From NCBI GenBank assembly GCA_905214625.1, contig CAJMMQ010000003.1:1-64000 (forward strand): a stretch of 64,000 bases of DNA. Direction: 5' to 3'. This document shows, piece by piece, positions 25,415-35,214 of the stretch. Source of the DNA: an uncultured bacterium. GTDB taxonomy: Bacteria; Bacteroidota; Bacteroidia; Bacteroidales; Bacteroidaceae. Made by a program: the position numbers and the translations under genes. The stretch's first letter is position 1, and every line of letters starts with the position of its first letter. The notes beneath the pieces are model-generated. The model saw only the letters and a program-made list of their open reading frames with translations. It ran no database searches and was not told the DNA's origin.

Positions 25415-26440
25415 TCATTTCATCGCCGCGTCGGCACGTCCTTTAATCTGACGGCCAAGCACGAGTTTGTCGCCCGAAAGGTCTACTTCAAACAGCTGCG
25501 GCACACGTATGTACTGCCCGTCAACCACCTTATGGCTGTGGAGCGACATGAGCCAACGGCCGTTAAGGTCTTTAAAGAGCATGCCGTGACCGTGGTTTGG
25601 GGGCGTTATAGGCTGAGGCTCCTGTACCCACGGGCCGTCGAGCGTACCGCTTGCCGAATAGGCCACGCCCTGCGTATATACATCGTAAATCCAGCTTGTC
25701 CACAACATTCCAAGTCGCCCTGTGCCTGTGCGGAACAGCCACGGGCCGTCGGTAACACGGTTAGGACCTTTCTTTCCCTCTACAATCTCGCGGCTCCAAG
25801 GCGAATCGCTGGCGCTGAAAAGCAGTTTGCCCTGCCCCACCGAGCCGCTGAGGTCGGGTTTCAGCTCCATCTTCTCCACCGTTCCGTTCCAGTTCTGTAT
25901 CCACTCCCAGCAGTAAACCATATAGGGTTTGCCGTCGGAGTCTTCCCAAAACGTGCCGTCGAGCGTGCATTTGTCGGCCGGAAGATAAGATGCCCCTTTC
26001 AGCGGAAGATAAGGGCCGCCGGGCTTGTCGCTGACAAACACGTGTGATGCGCGGCGCGGAATGTCCATTCCCTTAAATTTGCCAATTATCACAGAGTCGT
26101 TGGTAAAGGTGGCAAAATAATAATATTTGCCTTTGTAGGGATGTATCTCTGCCGCCCAGATTTGCGGCTTTGCACCGGTCCATGAGTCGGGGTCGGGATA
26201 TGCAACAACATATGGCCCGTCCCACGTGTCGAGGTCTTTGCTCGTCCACATAAGACCGCCTGTGCCGGTCATATAATATGTCTTGGTGGCCTTGTCGGCA
26301 AGTATGCACGGGTCGCTCAGCAATATGGAGTCGCGCGGAACAGACGTCCTGAAGCCGGGATGTTTCTCTGTCTGTGCCGCCACGGACATAAACGACATTA
26401 CCGCGAGCATTAAAACAAACGTTTTCTTAAAACTTTTCAT
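25415..26440 (-). CDS. GH43-family glycosidase (arabinofuranosidase-type)
   Basis: 341 residues, signal peptide MKSFKKTFVLMLAVMSFMSVAA. A single five-bladed propeller: base Asp in LLSDPCILAD (about 43), pKa-setting Asp in KCTLDGTFWED (about 158). At the position of the usual Glu acid stands Asp in VTDGPWLFRT, where most GH43 enzymes have EGP. I believe this variant occurs in other Bacteroidetes GH43 proteins, but the catalytic effect is uncertain. The substrate is probably arabinose- or galactose-containing, from context. It lies 58 nt after the tandem GH43 gene. Confidence 0.82.
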   Translation of the reverse strand: MKSFKKTFVLMLAVMSFMSVAAQTEKHPGFRTSVPRDSILLSDPCILADKATKTYYMTGTGGLMWTSKDLDTWDGPYVVAYPDPDSWTGAKPQIWAAEIHPYKGKYYYFATFTNDSVIIGKFKGMDIPRRASHVFVSDKPGGPYLPLKGASYLPADKCTLDGTFWEDSDGKPYMVYCWEWIQNWNGTVEKMELKPDLSGSVGQGKLLFSASDSPWSREIVEGKKGPNRVTDGPWLFRTGTGRLGMLWTSWIYDVYTQGVAYSASGTLDGPWVQEPQPITPPNHGHGMLFKDLNGRWLMSLHSHKVVDGQYIRVPQLFEVDLSGDKLVLGRQIKGRADAAMK

Positions 26441-26498
26441 ACACTTGTCTCTTGTTGTTTACGTGTTACGTCTTACGCAAATATGCTGCCTTCGTGGC

Positions 26499-28421
26499 TT
26501 ACTTGGTGAGAGAAACGCGGCGTATCGTGCCGTCGGCGTTGAACTCCAGGCGGTCAACGCAAACCTCGCGGTGTATGCCGGGCTGCTTGTCCTTGCCTAT
26601 ATAGTTCTTGTTTATGCGGTGATACACGATATACCACTCGTCTGTTCCGGGCTTGCGCACAACCGAATTGTGGGCCGGGCCGTAGATTTGCCTGTCAGGG
26701 TCTTGTATTGTAACTATCGGATCTTTTGCAACCTTTATTTTTCCGAGCGGACTGTCAGCCGTTCCGTAGGCCACGTGATAGTTGGCCGAGCCGGTGTCGT
26801 CGACCGACCACATGAAATAATACTTGCCGTTGCGATAGAACACATAGGGTGCCTCGCGATACTGATAGTCATTAAGCGAGCCGCCTTTTGGCGTAAGCAC
26901 CTTAACGGTTTCTTTCTTTATAGACACCATGTCGCTGTTAAGCTCGGCTCCGGCCATATAGCCGTTGCCCCAATAGAGGTATGACTTGCCCGACATCGGG
27001 TCGGTAAACACGTCTACGTCAATCTGCTGTCCGCCTCCGGCCGGCGACTTTGTAACTATCGGCGCGCCCATATCCTTGAACGGTCCGACGGGAGTTTCGC
27101 CCACAGCTACGCCAATCTGCTTGCCCGAGTTGTCGTTGGGGTTGCCGCTGTAATAGAAGAAATATTTGTATTTTCCGTCTATCAGTTTCTCCTCAATGGC
27201 CGGTGCCCAGGCGTTGCCGTTGGCCCATGCCACCTGCGGGGAACGGATGTCGAGCACAACGCCCTCGTAAGTCCAGTTCTTGAGGTCGGCCGAAGAGAAG
27301 GCCGTAAAGTACCATCCGCCCCAGCCCGGCTGCCCGTCGGTGGTAGAATAGATGTAATAGCGGCCTGTGTTGTGTGAGTAGAGTATCTCCGGGTCGGCAT
27401 GAAATCCGGGCAGCACCGGGTTCTGCGCAAGCTCACCTATAGCCTCGGGCTTGCCCCATTTGGCCGTGAGGTTTCTCAGTTCTGCGGCAGTTATTGGAAT
27501 AACTGTGCCATGACGGGGATGAAAATTCATCTTTACGTCGCTGTCAATAACTTTAAAATGTTCAAGGTCTGAAGTCTCGGTGAACTGATAGCGGCCGTTC
27601 ATGTACACATCATACATCAGTATGTACTTGTCTTGTCCTATCAGCTTGAATGTTCCGGCACCTTCAACGGCTTCCTTGGTCTGCTGCTTGTAGTCGGGAC
27701 TTTCTTTCCACTGCCCCGATGTAAGTGAGCGTGTTGTGGCCACCTTGATGCCGTTGCCGTGGCCTTCTGTCTTGTAGAAAAGATGATAAACGCCGTCTTT
27801 ATACACTATGTCGCCGTCGATGCACGACTTTTTGTCCTGTGGAATGAAGAGCGGTTTTGGCTCGCCCACAAGGTCGGTAAAATCGTTGTTGGCATAGGCA
27901 TAATATATTATGTCGGGGCCTGAGCCATGCTGCATAGACCAATAAACCATGTACAGGCCGGCCTCACGGTCGTAAATGGTCTGCGGAGCCCATACCCTCT
28001 TCAGCTGTTCCTGACCCGGATAGCGTTTCTGTATGTTTATCACGGAGTGTGTCCAATTAACAAGGTCGTCCGACTTTAGCAGCACCATTGCGCGGTTAGA
28101 ATCCCAGCCGTTGGCCGAAACCATGTCGGTTGCCACCATGTAGAAGGTATGGCCGTCCTCACAACGCAGTATGTGGGGGTCGCGCACGCCTCCGGTAGAG
28201 CTTATCACTTTTGAGTCAATCACCGGATTGTTGCCGTTAAGCGCCCAATACTCATATCCGTCGGTGCTCACGGCAAAGCGGATGGCTTCCTCGTCTATGC
28301 TGTTGCCGGTGAAATAAACAAACAGATAGGCGGCATAATCCTTCTCTTCAACCAAAGAGGCAGATGCCGGTTTTACGGCCATGGCAAGCAGCGCAAAAAA
28401 TGTCAAAATACGATATTTCAT
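26499..28421 (-). CDS. Tandem GH43-GH43 protein
   Basis: 640 residues, signal peptide (ILTFFALLAMAVKPASA). Two complete propellers in one chain. Domain 1 (about 25-325) has RDPHIL, CIDGDIVY and EAVEGAGTF supplying Asp, Asp and Glu. Domain 2 (about 335-640) has HADPEIL, DVDVFTD and YREAPYVF for the same three roles. Both therefore look active, and their divergence suggests different linkages, such as arabinofuranose and galactose or xylose. It is the first gene of the last PUL transcript (GH43-GH43, GH43, GH51, GH127, S9 peptidase), preceded by the conserved activator motif and -7 box at 28476-28529. No lipobox, so periplasmic by prediction. Confidence 0.87.
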   Translation of the reverse strand: MKYRILTFFALLAMAVKPASASLVEEKDYAAYLFVYFTGNSIDEEAIRFAVSTDGYEYWALNGNNPVIDSKVISSTGGVRDPHILRCEDGHTFYMVATDMVSANGWDSNRAMVLLKSDDLVNWTHSVINIQKRYPGQEQLKRVWAPQTIYDREAGLYMVYWSMQHGSGPDIIYYAYANNDFTDLVGEPKPLFIPQDKKSCIDGDIVYKDGVYHLFYKTEGHGNGIKVATTRSLTSGQWKESPDYKQQTKEAVEGAGTFKLIGQDKYILMYDVYMNGRYQFTETSDLEHFKVIDSDVKMNFHPRHGTVIPITAAELRNLTAKWGKPEAIGELAQNPVLPGFHADPEILYSHNTGRYYIYSTTDGQPGWGGWYFTAFSSADLKNWTYEGVVLDIRSPQVAWANGNAWAPAIEEKLIDGKYKYFFYYSGNPNDNSGKQIGVAVGETPVGPFKDMGAPIVTKSPAGGGQQIDVDVFTDPMSGKSYLYWGNGYMAGAELNSDMVSIKKETVKVLTPKGGSLNDYQYREAPYVFYRNGKYYFMWSVDDTGSANYHVAYGTADSPLGKIKVAKDPIVTIQDPDRQIYGPAHNSVVRKPGTDEWYIVYHRINKNYIGKDKQPGIHREVCVDRLEFNADGTIRRVSLTK

Positions 28422-28475
28422 CTTATTTTCAGGTTATCAGGTTATTATTGTCAGTAATGTTAACGTTTTCACATG

Positions 28476-28529
28476 CAAAGTTAGCTGTTTTTCGCAGAAT
28501 ACTAATGTGCTTTTTCGTACAAAATAAGG
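28476..28529 (-). promoter_or_regulatory. PUL promoter 3 with shared activator motif
   Basis: On the minus strand TAACTTTG (28483-28476) is the -7 box. Its -33 box is missing, and 37 nt upstream stands GTACGAAAA inside CCTTATTTTGTACGAAAA (motif at 28507-28529). The same motif and spacing occur ahead of GH2 and susC. A binding site for the locus HTCS is inferred. Confidence 0.65.
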
Positions 28530-28566
28530 AATAATCCATACGACATTGCACTTTCAGGCATGCAAA

Positions 28567-28596
28567 AGGAGGGAACCCTATATACAGATTCCCTCC
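28567..28596 (-). terminator. Terminator after the GH35 gene
   Basis: GGAGGGAA / TTCCCTCC stem; on the minus strand the hairpin is followed by TTTT. It lies 12 nt past the GH35 stop codon. Confidence 0.75.
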
Positions 28597-28607
28597 ATAG
28601 TTTCGAG

Positions 28608-30959
28608 TTAATATATATATATCTTATAACCTTTTATTCCGCTGACAGACGTCTGCGTTGTACAAGGAAGATATTCAATGGCACCTACGGTCTGTATCTT
28701 ACCCATGTCGATTACGAGCAAATGAGGCAGCGACACGCCGCTGACCGTGCTCCAATAGGTTGACTCCTGAAGGTCGAAAGCTTTGTCGCCGGTATGGTTA
28801 CCGCCCGCAGCGTCCTCACTGTCGGCATACTTCACCGTCCATGAGTTGCGGTCGATGCGCTTGCCGGCGGCATCCTGGGCATAAATCTCTGCCATAGAAA
28901 CAACATCGCCTCCATCCTGAGCGCCGAGACATTCAATGGCAATGTAGCGACCTTTGACTGCAGAACCGAGTTTCACGGTCTGCCACTCACGAGCTGACGA
29001 GAAATTACCCGTTGCCGAAGGCTTGGCCGAATTGAGGTCGGGGCGGTCACCGGGATTGTTGTGCAGGTTGCTCTTTTCAAGCTGGAGTTTGTCTAACTCT
29101 GGCTTATTCTGGCACCACACTTCTGTTTCCTGCGGGCCTACGACATCAAGAACAACAACCTCGTTTGAGCCTTTCTTCAGCCAGCATCCGGGCACAAACA
29201 GGGTCTGCTGCGGACCAATCCGCCAGAAACGGCCAATGGCATGACCGTTAACATAAACCTGACCTTTGCCCCATTTCTCCATATTGAGGAAAGTGTCGCC
29301 AACCTTCTTCAGATTGAATGTTCCTCTGTAATATCCGGCACGTGTAGAAAGTTTCAGTTCTGAAGGAACATCGCCATGTCCGCCGGCAAGCGCCTTTACG
29401 GCATTTTCATAACTGTCGGGGATGGTGCGCATTGTCCAGTCTTTAAGATTCCATGTAACGTCGTCGCCGTCAATATCTGCACTTATGGCGACATCACCCG
29501 TAAGTCCCTTGAAATCCTTTATCGCACGACCAAAATTGATGCGGCCCATGCCTTCTACCACTATTGTCATAACACTGCCTTTCTTTACCGGAGGCAGAGC
29601 AATGGTTGTCTCGTTGCGTACACGGTCGGTCCTGCCTACACAGCGTCCGTCGATATATACCTGTGCATAATCATGTGCGCCGTTGAGTGTCAGCACGCCA
29701 GATTTTGCCACTTCGGGAAGCGTTGTGCTGTAAACTACAGTTCCCCAGCCCATATCAAGTTCCTCAAAAGTGAGCGGAGTGCGCGCTGAACATACGCTGT
29801 CGATGCCGAATGAAAGGGGCACATACTCTTTAAGCTCAAACTTAGGAACGCTTATAAGCTGTGCGGGTGCTTTCGGAACAGACGGCAGCTTTCCGTCGGC
29901 ATACTTCTGCATGGTTTCACGCAAGGTGTAATATTTAGGAGTGGCAGCGCCATACTCGTTGATAGGCGCGTCATAATCATAAGAAGTAACGTCGGGAGCA
30001 AATCCGGGAGAGTTGGCTCCTGCCCAATGTCCGAACGATGTTCCGCCGTGAGTCATATACAAAGAGAATGAAATACCCTTAGAGAGCATCTCGTCGATGT
30101 TTGCCACCATGTCGGCTGCCGGACGTGTCTCGTGGCGTGCTCCCCACTTGTCGAACCATCCGCTCCAGAACTCGGAACACATCAGCGGAGCATCGGGACG
30201 CAGCTCGCGCAGATGGCGGAACTGGTCGTCGATATTAGAACCGGTACCGAAGTTCATCGTCCACATAAGGTCGTCAAGACCGTTACGCGTGAAATTGCTG
30301 GCCCAGTCGCACTGGAACAGGGCAACATCAGTGAAGCCTGACTTGCGCACAATGTCGCGTATTGCAGCAACGTAAGGCTTGTCTTCGCCATACGAGCCGT
30401 ATTCGTTCTCTACCTGAACCATGATTATAGGACCGCCTCGCTGTATTGTAAGCGGCGCAAGCTGTTCGCCGACCTTGGCCATAAACTTCTCAACACGCTC
30501 CATGAAGTAAGGGTCTTGCTCGCGCAGGCGAATGTCTTTTTTCTTTAACAGCCACCAGGGCAGTCCGCCCATTTCCCATTCAGCACAAACGTATGGACCG
30601 GGACGTACAATAACATACATGCCGTTTTTTTGTGCAAGGCGGCAGAATTCTGCGATGTCGTTCTGGCCTGTAAAGTCAAACTGGTCTTCACGCTGCTCAT
30701 GGATGTTCCAAAACACATAAAGACATACGGTGTTCATGCCCAATGCCTTGCACATTTTGATACGGTGTTCCCAATATGGGCGCGGTATGCGCGGATAATG
30801 CAACTCAGCCGCCTTAACCACGAAAGGCTTGCCATTAAGCAGGAATGTCTTGTTGCCGGTGGTGAATGTGCCGCCATCGGATGCGGCAGACGCTCCGGCC
30901 GTTCCTGCAAGAAGTGCCAATGAAAGCACTAATGTACGGAAAATCGATGATTTCTGCAT
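28608..30959 (-). CDS. GH35 beta-galactosidase with C-terminal F5/8-type domain
   Basis: 783 residues, signal peptide (FRTLVLSLALLAGTAGASA). The catalytic barrel (about 35-360) has acid/base Glu in VQVENEYGSYG and nucleophile Glu in CSEFWSGWFDKWG, with the family signature GGLPWWLL. Galactose-binding-like beta domains follow (about 390-640), and the last ~120 residues look like an F5/8 type C (CBM32-like) domain ending in TSVSGIKGYKIYIY. It removes terminal beta-linked galactose; in arabinogalactan loci of B. thetaiotaomicron GH35 enzymes act on beta-1,3-galactose. Periplasmic by prediction. Last gene of its transcript. Confidence 0.92.
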   Translation of the reverse strand: MQKSSIFRTLVLSLALLAGTAGASAASDGGTFTTGNKTFLLNGKPFVVKAAELHYPRIPRPYWEHRIKMCKALGMNTVCLYVFWNIHEQREDQFDFTGQNDIAEFCRLAQKNGMYVIVRPGPYVCAEWEMGGLPWWLLKKKDIRLREQDPYFMERVEKFMAKVGEQLAPLTIQRGGPIIMVQVENEYGSYGEDKPYVAAIRDIVRKSGFTDVALFQCDWASNFTRNGLDDLMWTMNFGTGSNIDDQFRHLRELRPDAPLMCSEFWSGWFDKWGARHETRPAADMVANIDEMLSKGISFSLYMTHGGTSFGHWAGANSPGFAPDVTSYDYDAPINEYGAATPKYYTLRETMQKYADGKLPSVPKAPAQLISVPKFELKEYVPLSFGIDSVCSARTPLTFEELDMGWGTVVYSTTLPEVAKSGVLTLNGAHDYAQVYIDGRCVGRTDRVRNETTIALPPVKKGSVMTIVVEGMGRINFGRAIKDFKGLTGDVAISADIDGDDVTWNLKDWTMRTIPDSYENAVKALAGGHGDVPSELKLSTRAGYYRGTFNLKKVGDTFLNMEKWGKGQVYVNGHAIGRFWRIGPQQTLFVPGCWLKKGSNEVVVLDVVGPQETEVWCQNKPELDKLQLEKSNLHNNPGDRPDLNSAKPSATGNFSSAREWQTVKLGSAVKGRYIAIECLGAQDGGDVVSMAEIYAQDAAGKRIDRNSWTVKYADSEDAAGGNHTGDKAFDLQESTYWSTVSGVSLPHLLVIDMGKIQTVGAIEYLPCTTQTSVSGIKGYKIYIY

Positions 30960-31009
30960 AATAATTTATTTTATTTATTGTTGTTCCTAATATTTTCAAT
31001 TGTCATGGC

Positions 31010-32563
31010 TTACTTGGCGACAAACGTGGTGACAGAACGCGGAGCCAGTTCTGTGCGGCAATCCGTAACGCCTACGGGCGCAAGGCTCTCGCCCGATACA
31101 TCTGAAGTACGATACATCACCCATGTAAGTGTTTTGCCGTCAGACAATGATATATTAAATGGTTTCACGGCTTCAGAATAATTGATAGCTACAACAACCC
31201 ACTTGCCGTCTTTGTTCTGATATGCCGAACACATCACGCCTTTCATGTCATTGGCACCGTCGGGAACAACACGGCCATCAGCATCAAAAGCCTCAACGTC
31301 ATAGCGCACAGCACCCGGACGTATGAAACGGCTATAATTGCCAAGAGTCCACATCAGCTTAGAATCAACGGGATAGCCGGTCTTCATGTCATCAACGGTA
31401 TAAGCACGTATCAGTCCGTCTTTATAGTCACCGCCGACAGCCCGCCACCATGACCAGCTGCGGGCGTTTCCGTCTACAAGGTCGCTGTGTATGACACGGG
31501 CAACATAAAGGGCTGTCTTCATGCCAAAATCATAACCGCCTCCTCCGCCAATCTCTTCATCATTGCCCATTATACATATCTCCGTCTGCCAGAAGCCAAT
31601 GCCGTGCTTGGAAACAGAATCGCGCAGCGCATGACGTATGTCACGCATAAAACGGAGCGGAGTGTTTGTCCAATAGCTGTGACCTGCAATGGCCGGAACC
31701 ACATTACGGCATTTCCCTATGTAAGTTTCTGTACTGTCTGGCGTAAAAAGAGCCGCAAGTTCGTTTGCCCTTTGCCAGTCGGTCATGTGTTGTCCCAACA
31801 GACAGCGAAGGTCGCTGCTCTCGTTTACTATTATTTTTGTTGACAGACGGCGCTTGTTTATCTGCTTGTCGAGTTCACGGGTAACACGTGCCACCTCGCG
31901 TGTTGTGGCCGGTGTGCCTTCCTGCTTAGGTCCAAGCCAGTTCCAATGGCCGTCAGGCTCGTTGAGAGGACTTATGTAGTCTATGTGTATTCCATGATGT
32001 TTCTCAAGTCCTTCCAATGACGTGGCCATGAATTTGGCAAAGTCATCATAACAGTCGGAACGCAGATTGAGAGTACCGCCACGTCCGGTGTTGGTGGCCA
32101 GACCATTCTGAGTAAAATATACCGGAGGCGAATTGAGAAACGCCAGCAGATAAGGCACTCCACGCTCTTTGGCCAACTCGAGGAAACGACGCTGCCCTTT
32201 CTGCTTAGACCAGTCGTAAGTGCCGTCGGCATTAAGGAAACATTCCGTGCGTGTTCCGGGCTGTATCTGAGCCTTGTCGCCTTGTTCCTCACTGCCTGCG
32301 CCTAAATTAAAGCGCCATATAGACAAGCCGATTCCCTTGGGCTTGCCCGTAGCATCGTTATCGGTAGAAAACAGCCAGTCGGCAACCTGATTCTGCTGTT
32401 CTTCATGCCATAGACCAATGTATTTCATGCTCCAGGCGTCAGACGCGCCGAAATGTTCCACAGTTTGTTCCGGTTTGTCTGTGTCTATCTTGAAACTTGT
32501 TGCCACGGCAGCTGTATCAGCCGCCATTGCCGCAGCCATAAGCAAAGTGAATATCGTCGTCAT
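31010..32563 (-). CDS. GH30 glycosidase, probably endo-beta-1,6-galactanase
   Basis: 517 residues with a short signal peptide (MTTIFTLLMAAAMAADTAA). A (beta/alpha)8 barrel with side beta domain typical of GH30: early segment VEHFGASDAWSM, acid/base Glu in ISPLNEPDGHWNW, nucleophile Glu in GFWQTEICIM, and C-terminal beta strands (WVVVAINYSEAVKPFNISL). GH30 subfamily 5 enzymes cut beta-1,6-galactan side chains of type II arabinogalactan, and the LNEP-W pattern and neighbours support that choice. Other GH30 activities (xylanase, glucosidase, fucosidase) cannot be excluded. It lies 50 nt before GH35 and 103 nt after GH105 on one strand. Confidence 0.82.
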   Translation of the reverse strand: MTTIFTLLMAAAMAADTAAVATSFKIDTDKPEQTVEHFGASDAWSMKYIGLWHEEQQNQVADWLFSTDNDATGKPKGIGLSIWRFNLGAGSEEQGDKAQIQPGTRTECFLNADGTYDWSKQKGQRRFLELAKERGVPYLLAFLNSPPVYFTQNGLATNTGRGGTLNLRSDCYDDFAKFMATSLEGLEKHHGIHIDYISPLNEPDGHWNWLGPKQEGTPATTREVARVTRELDKQINKRRLSTKIIVNESSDLRCLLGQHMTDWQRANELAALFTPDSTETYIGKCRNVVPAIAGHSYWTNTPLRFMRDIRHALRDSVSKHGIGFWQTEICIMGNDEEIGGGGGYDFGMKTALYVARVIHSDLVDGNARSWSWWRAVGGDYKDGLIRAYTVDDMKTGYPVDSKLMWTLGNYSRFIRPGAVRYDVEAFDADGRVVPDGANDMKGVMCSAYQNKDGKWVVVAINYSEAVKPFNISLSDGKTLTWVMYRTSDVSGESLAPVGVTDCRTELAPRSVTTFVAK

Positions 32564-32666
32564 TGATTTGAGAAAGTTAAAACTTTTGGTATTATTTGAA
32601 ACTCCACACAGTATTCAGCAGAATGTTATCAACATGGCAGAATCTCGCAGAGCAGCATTAAACGGT

Positions 32667-33791
32667 CTATTTATTTTCATAATAACGCGCTATTTCACAT
32701 GCTGCAAGCAGAAAAGCACCAACGCCAAAATCTGCCGTAGACTCTGCACCGACTACCTGACCGGGAATTGCTCTCTCGCCTATCGGCTGAACATATCCCA
32801 CAGAGCCGTCGGCCTGTAATGCAACCTCAGAGAGATACTTCCAGCCTTTAAGAGCTACAGGAGCGTAAGTCTCGGCATCAAGTAACCCGCTGTTTATGCC
32901 CCACATCAGAGCGTATGTAAAAAAGGCAGTACCACTGGTTTCATATCCGGGGGCAAAGTCGGCATCAAGCATGCTGCGTGTCCAGTAACCGCCGTCTTGC
33001 TGACTTTTTGCTATTGCTTCAGCCATTGCCTTATAGCGGTCGATATATGCCTGACGGTGGGCGTTGTCTTTAGGCAAATCCTGCAATACTTTTGCCAGTG
33101 CCGCCAAAACCCATCCGTTGCCGCGGGCCCAAAAATCCTTTTTCCCCGAATTGGTTTTATGCTTAGGATAGATGTATTTGGCATCGCGATAATACAGATG
33201 CGAATCATTGTCGTACATCAGCTTGTCGGCGTATGTCCAATATTCATAAAGTTTGTCAAGATAAAGCGTGTTGCCCGTTATCTTGTAAAGTTTTGTCATT
33301 ACGGGCATCACCATGTAGAGGCCGTCGGCCCACCACCAATAATCATTGTTAGGGGTGCTCATCTCATACTCCATAACCTGACGAGCACGGGCAATTTTAT
33401 TTGCGTCAGGCTCTGCCATATACAAGTCTGCATAGGTTTGGAAGCAAACCTGCCAGTCGCCAAAGAGCACATGGTTGTCGGTCTCTCCGTAACTGTATTT
33501 CCATAAAGCAGGGTCGTTGCCGCGGGCTCCCATCCATTTGTTATGCTCTGCCCACTTCTCCGAATAATCGTAATAAGTTTTGTTTCCGGTAAGTTTCCAT
33601 ACCTCCATGTTACCTGTGTGGTAAGCGGCATTATGCCAAAACGGAGTACCAGGGTCGGTATGAGCCTGTTGCCAGGCATGGTTTACCTTATTGATAATTT
33701 CTATAACTTTATCGGCCTTACCTCCGGCCTTTACAGACAGTGTAGATAAAAATATAGCTGTCAACAATATGAAACGATTCAAAATATTCAT
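32667..33791 (-). CDS. GH105 unsaturated glucuronyl/galacturonyl hydrolase
   Basis: 374 residues from ATG 33791, which begins a signal peptide (MNILNRFILLTAIFLSTLSVKA); 22 upstream codons in frame are rejected. An (alpha/alpha)6 barrel with the GH88/GH105 hallmarks WWWADGLYMVMPVM and FWARGNGWVLAAL. These enzymes hydrate the double bond of 4,5-unsaturated uronic acids left by polysaccharide lyases. The neighbouring BNR-4 protein may be that lyase (PL27-like), giving a two-step removal of rhamnose-capped glucuronate. If that protein is a GH145 rhamnosidase instead, this gene would lack an obvious substrate supplier. Confidence 0.88.
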   Translation of the reverse strand: MNILNRFILLTAIFLSTLSVKAGGKADKVIEIINKVNHAWQQAHTDPGTPFWHNAAYHTGNMEVWKLTGNKTYYDYSEKWAEHNKWMGARGNDPALWKYSYGETDNHVLFGDWQVCFQTYADLYMAEPDANKIARARQVMEYEMSTPNNDYWWWADGLYMVMPVMTKLYKITGNTLYLDKLYEYWTYADKLMYDNDSHLYYRDAKYIYPKHKTNSGKKDFWARGNGWVLAALAKVLQDLPKDNAHRQAYIDRYKAMAEAIAKSQQDGGYWTRSMLDADFAPGYETSGTAFFTYALMWGINSGLLDAETYAPVALKGWKYLSEVALQADGSVGYVQPIGERAIPGQVVGAESTADFGVGAFLLAACEIARYYENK

Positions 33792-33881
33792 AAATACTGT
33801 ATTATTTAGGTTATATGATATATGTTTTCTTTCTGGCTCTGCATATTTCAGCGACACCTACCTGACAAATTACATACTTAT

Positions 33882-35198
33882 TTAATGTAAATCCACTTCA
33901 AGTACAGACACAGGTTGCGGTGTCGTGTCAGACAGTTGCTCGCCATCGCCCTGTCCCACTTTCTGCACAAATACATTTAGTTGCCTGCTGTCAGTCCAAA
34001 GACATGTATCGAATGTAGGCTCCCAGGCATCAACGGCAAAGTCTGTCAGGTCTGCGACAGCAACTTTTCTGTCATTTACTGTATCAATCTCATAAACTGA
34101 CACACGGCTGCCACGCTCCACATCCCGGAAAAGGATGTATGCCTTACTCCCGTTTACAAGTATTCTTGGACGTGATATAGGTATCATCTTTGTGCCACCT
34201 CCACTAAGTGAAAAAGGCGTTGTGCGGTCTGACACGCGGCGGCAGTGCCAGCTGCGGCCATCGTTCCACACCATGCGGTACTGCGGGATGCTGTCGGCCG
34301 CGTCGCGCCAATACGTCGCAATAAATGGTTTTCCGTCATCATCTGCAGCCATTCCGGTCTGATTAATCAGTTCTGAATTCTGTGGTATGCGCCACGCATA
34401 TTCGGCATTAGCTGCCGTTATGGGCAGTTCGTAACGTTCGCCGTTAGATTTCTCCCACGTTTTTCCACCATCACGGGAACGGGCATAGCACATGTCATGG
34501 TTGGTCTCTACGCCCCATGTCTCGCGCCAGACCCACGACAGATGTATAGTTCCGGCCTTATCTGTACACAATTGCCAGTATGCGCTGCGCTGTCCTTCAC
34601 CGTCTATCAGCACATCGTGCACACGGCTCCACTTACCTGTATTCAAATCGTAACGATTCATCACAAGGTTGCCTCGTCCCGACTTCCCTGACCTATAGAC
34701 AAAGAGCAAGTATCCGTCTGCAAGACGGTAAAATTCAGGATAAGTAACACTGTTCTCGTCAGAGCCTGTCATCGGCTCAAGTGAACCAAGTTCGAGTGAA
34801 CCGGGAGCAACACTCCTGCAATAATTAAGCGGCACATCATGATGATTAAACGCGACATGGAGATAGCCTTTTCCATCAACCATGATACTTATAATATTAT
34901 GCGCATCGGCAACATTGCCCTTATACTGAGTACGCTTCACTGTCCATCTATCCGATCCGACACGTCTTTTTGCCAGCATGAGGAAACCATCTGCATCGTA
35001 AAACGAAGCATACTGACTGCGTCCAAACGTAACTACGGAATTGTTCCGGAATACAGCCGCATTTACAGATGTGGCACTATAGCCAACTGCGATTTCTGAC
35101 AGCCGCGCAGCAACGCGCAGACTGTCAGCCGCCACGGCTGAAACACACGACATAAAACAGATTGCCGTCAGTGCCGTAATATATCTTAAATCACTCAT
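33882..35198 (-). CDS. BNR-4 seven-bladed propeller enzyme (PL27/GH145-like)
   Basis: 438 residues, signal peptide (ITALTAICFMSCVSAVAA). The BNR-4 fold is marked by AHNIISIMVDGKGYLHVAFNHHD-type strands (about 100-122), ENSVTYPEFYRLADGYLLFV, and HLSWVWRET. The fold is shared by PL24/PL25 ulvan lyases, PL27 L-rhamnose-alpha-1,4-D-glucuronate lyases and GH145 alpha-L-rhamnosidases. The His residues in AHN and NHH are candidates for catalysis. A GH105 gene follows 90 nt later, which favours a lyase that leaves unsaturated glucuronate, but GH145 remains possible. Either way the target is the rhamnose-glucuronate cap of arabinogalactan. It lies 16 nt after the DUF2264 gene. Confidence 0.75.
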   Translation of the reverse strand: MSDLRYITALTAICFMSCVSAVAADSLRVAARLSEIAVGYSATSVNAAVFRNNSVVTFGRSQYASFYDADGFLMLAKRRVGSDRWTVKRTQYKGNVADAHNIISIMVDGKGYLHVAFNHHDVPLNYCRSVAPGSLELGSLEPMTGSDENSVTYPEFYRLADGYLLFVYRSGKSGRGNLVMNRYDLNTGKWSRVHDVLIDGEGQRSAYWQLCTDKAGTIHLSWVWRETWGVETNHDMCYARSRDGGKTWEKSNGERYELPITAANAEYAWRIPQNSELINQTGMAADDDGKPFIATYWRDAADSIPQYRMVWNDGRSWHCRRVSDRTTPFSLSGGGTKMIPISRPRILVNGSKAYILFRDVERGSRVSVYEIDTVNDRKVAVADLTDFAVDAWEPTFDTCLWTDSRQLNVFVQKVGQGDGEQLSDTTPQPVSVLEVDLH

Positions 35199-35214
35199 GT
35201 CTCAATATAAATAA

